Of a stretch of 5,747 nt of DNA, positions 5,012 to 5,747 are shown in pieces. The position numbers and the translations under genes were made by a program. This DNA comes from an uncultured Prevotellaceae bacterium (GTDB lineage Bacteria; Bacteroidota; Bacteroidia; Bacteroidales; Bacteroidaceae), in contig CAMZHP010000229.1 in the NCBI GenBank assembly GCA_947306845.1, forward strand, positions 1 to 5,747, written 5' to 3'. The notes under the pieces were generated by a model that ran no database searches, had not been told where the DNA came from, and saw nothing but the letters and a program-made list of their open reading frames with translations. How positions within the stretch are numbered: the first letter of the stretch is position 1; each line of letters begins with the position of its first letter.

Positions 5012-5659
5012 ATGGAAGATAAGAAGATTTCTGAGAAAGAGAGTCTGGAGATTATCACCCAGATGATACAAAAGACGAGGCGCAATGTGGTTGATGGGAA
5101 CAATTTCATTTATTTGGGTCTGTTGCTGATGGTCTTGACGTTGTTGACAGGGGTATTTACCATGCTCACAGAAAATCATTGGTTCGCCGTTGTCAACATG
5201 TCCCTTTTGGTGGTATGGAATATCTGTGCATGGTATGTCGTACGCAAGGCCATTAAAAGAAACGGTGCTTCGCTGAGTTATACAGACAATATGCTGAAGA
5301 TCACATGGGACACTGTTTGCGGTATAGGCTTTGCCATTCCTCTGATGATTATGGTTGGGCTCCTTTTTTCTCTGGGCTCATATTTGAATCTGTTGGCACA
5401 TTATTGGGCTGTTCCGTTGATTCAATGCCTTCTGCTCATTATTGGGTGTCTGATAAGCAGTCAGTTGCTTGGAATGAAACTTGCACCGATGTCCGGATTG
5501 CCGGGAGCCTCCATACCTTTGGTGGCGTTTATGGTCAACTTTGAAGTATCACCCATATTCGAATTTGGTTGTGCCATGGTAGTTCTGACAATCGTTGCCG
5601 CCGTGACGATCACCGCCTTTGGCTTTTTTCTTAAAAGGAAGAATTTGGAAACAGCATGA
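5012..5659 (+). CDS. Polytopic inner-membrane protein paired with a winged-helix regulator
   Basis: A 215-residue integral membrane protein of unknown function. A charged cytoplasmic N-terminus (1-30) contains SEKESLEIITQMIQKTR, a start I associate with uncharacterised Bacteroidetes membrane proteins encoded next to small winged-helix regulators. Hydrophobic segments are at about 32-53, 58-77, 103-125, 131-152, 164-176 (short) and 183-206, suggesting five or six transmembrane helices. The protein ends in a basic tail (LKRKN). No catalytic or transport motif is visible. The start is fixed by an in-frame TGA at 5000-5002, and upstream there is only A-rich sequence with GGAG at 4991-4994, 17 bases away. 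The stop overlaps the next gene's start by ATGA, so the pair is probably translated together. It might be a sensor or partner for the regulator, or simply its regulated target; neither can be shown here. Confidence 0.8.
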   Translation: MEDKKISEKESLEIITQMIQKTRRNVVDGNNFIYLGLLLMVLTLLTGVFTMLTENHWFAVVNMSLLVVWNICAWYVVRKAIKRNGASLSYTDNMLKITWDTVCGIGFAIPLMIMVGLLFSLGSYLNLLAHYWAVPLIQCLLLIIGCLISSQLLGMKLAPMSGLPGASIPLVAFMVNFEVSPIFEFGCAMVVLTIVAAVTITAFGFFLKRKNLETA

Positions 5660-5747
5660 AAGAACTTGACCCTTTGCTGCATAGCCAGTTGAGGTTGGCT
5701 GTCATGTCCATCCTGCTGAGCCTTGAGGAAGCCGACTTTGTCTATCT
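5656..5747 (+). CDS. Winged-helix transcriptional regulator, N-terminus only (cut by window end)
   Basis: Only the first 30 codons and two bases of the next are present. They begin MKELDPLLHSQLRLAVMSIL and continue LSLEEADFVYL. This matches the N-terminal helix pair of small (about 100-residue) winged-helix regulators of the HTH_34 type, MarR/ArsR-like, common in Bacteroidetes. In such proteins, D-P-(L/V)-(I/L)-H-x-x-x-R-L-x-(I/V)-(M/L) precedes the helix that packs under the recognition helix. The recognition helix and wing are beyond the window. The start overlaps the membrane-protein stop (ATGA, 5656-5659). Autogenous control through the three GGTTTA-N5-TAAACC sites upstream is a natural inference, as such regulators bind palindromes as dimers. 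Confidence 0.75.
   Translation, partial: MKELDPLLHSQLRLAVMSILLSLEEADFVY

Overview
The window reads as chromosomal DNA from a Bacteroidales bacterium, most likely Prevotella or a close relative. Four things point there: lipoproteins with an Asp-rich stretch right after the lipobox cysteine, a fimbrillin-type (Mfa-like) protein, promoters of the Bacteroidetes form TTG-N19/21-TAnnTTTG, and A-rich start regions with little Shine-Dalgarno signal. The genus is inferred from general protein style, not from a marker gene.

Layout. (1) 21-2174, plus strand: a compact three-gene cell-surface operon. It holds a lipoprotein with a duplicated beta-type domain, a fimbrillin-family lipoprotein, and a 62-residue acidic small protein coupled to it by an ATGA overlap. 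A strong hairpin at 2224-2258 follows and probably serves both converging transcripts. (2) 2298-2789, minus strand: a small exported protein with an LTxxQ motif, read from a promoter near 2875. (3) 2790-3142: a divergent intergenic region with two recognisable promoters and three copies of TGCGACA. (4) 3143-3535, plus strand: a MutT-like Nudix hydrolase whose stop codon lies inside a GTGAAGA heptamer array. (5) 3589-4524, minus strand: a YhcC/YtqA-type radical SAM protein, convergent with the Nudix gene. (6) 4525-5011: a long regulatory intergenic region. It contains the radical SAM promoter, a decayed ACGAA-type repeat, three copies of the palindrome GGTTTA-N5-TAAACC, a good promoter and a possible leader attenuator. 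(7) 5012 to the window end, plus strand: a polytopic membrane protein followed, with an ATGA overlap, by the start of a small winged-helix regulator.

How the parts may work together. Region 1 looks like a surface module: two lipoproteins carrying surface-export-like signals, probably building or decorating a fimbria-like structure. Regions 6-7 look like a self-regulated membrane-protein/regulator pair. The middle palindrome fills the spacer between the -33 and -7 elements, so a bound regulator should shut the promoter, and the partly visible regulator is the natural candidate to bind it. The families here are known or seen in related genomes; the operator architecture of region 6 is the part most worth following up. 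The Nudix and radical SAM genes are ordinary housekeeping-type genes.
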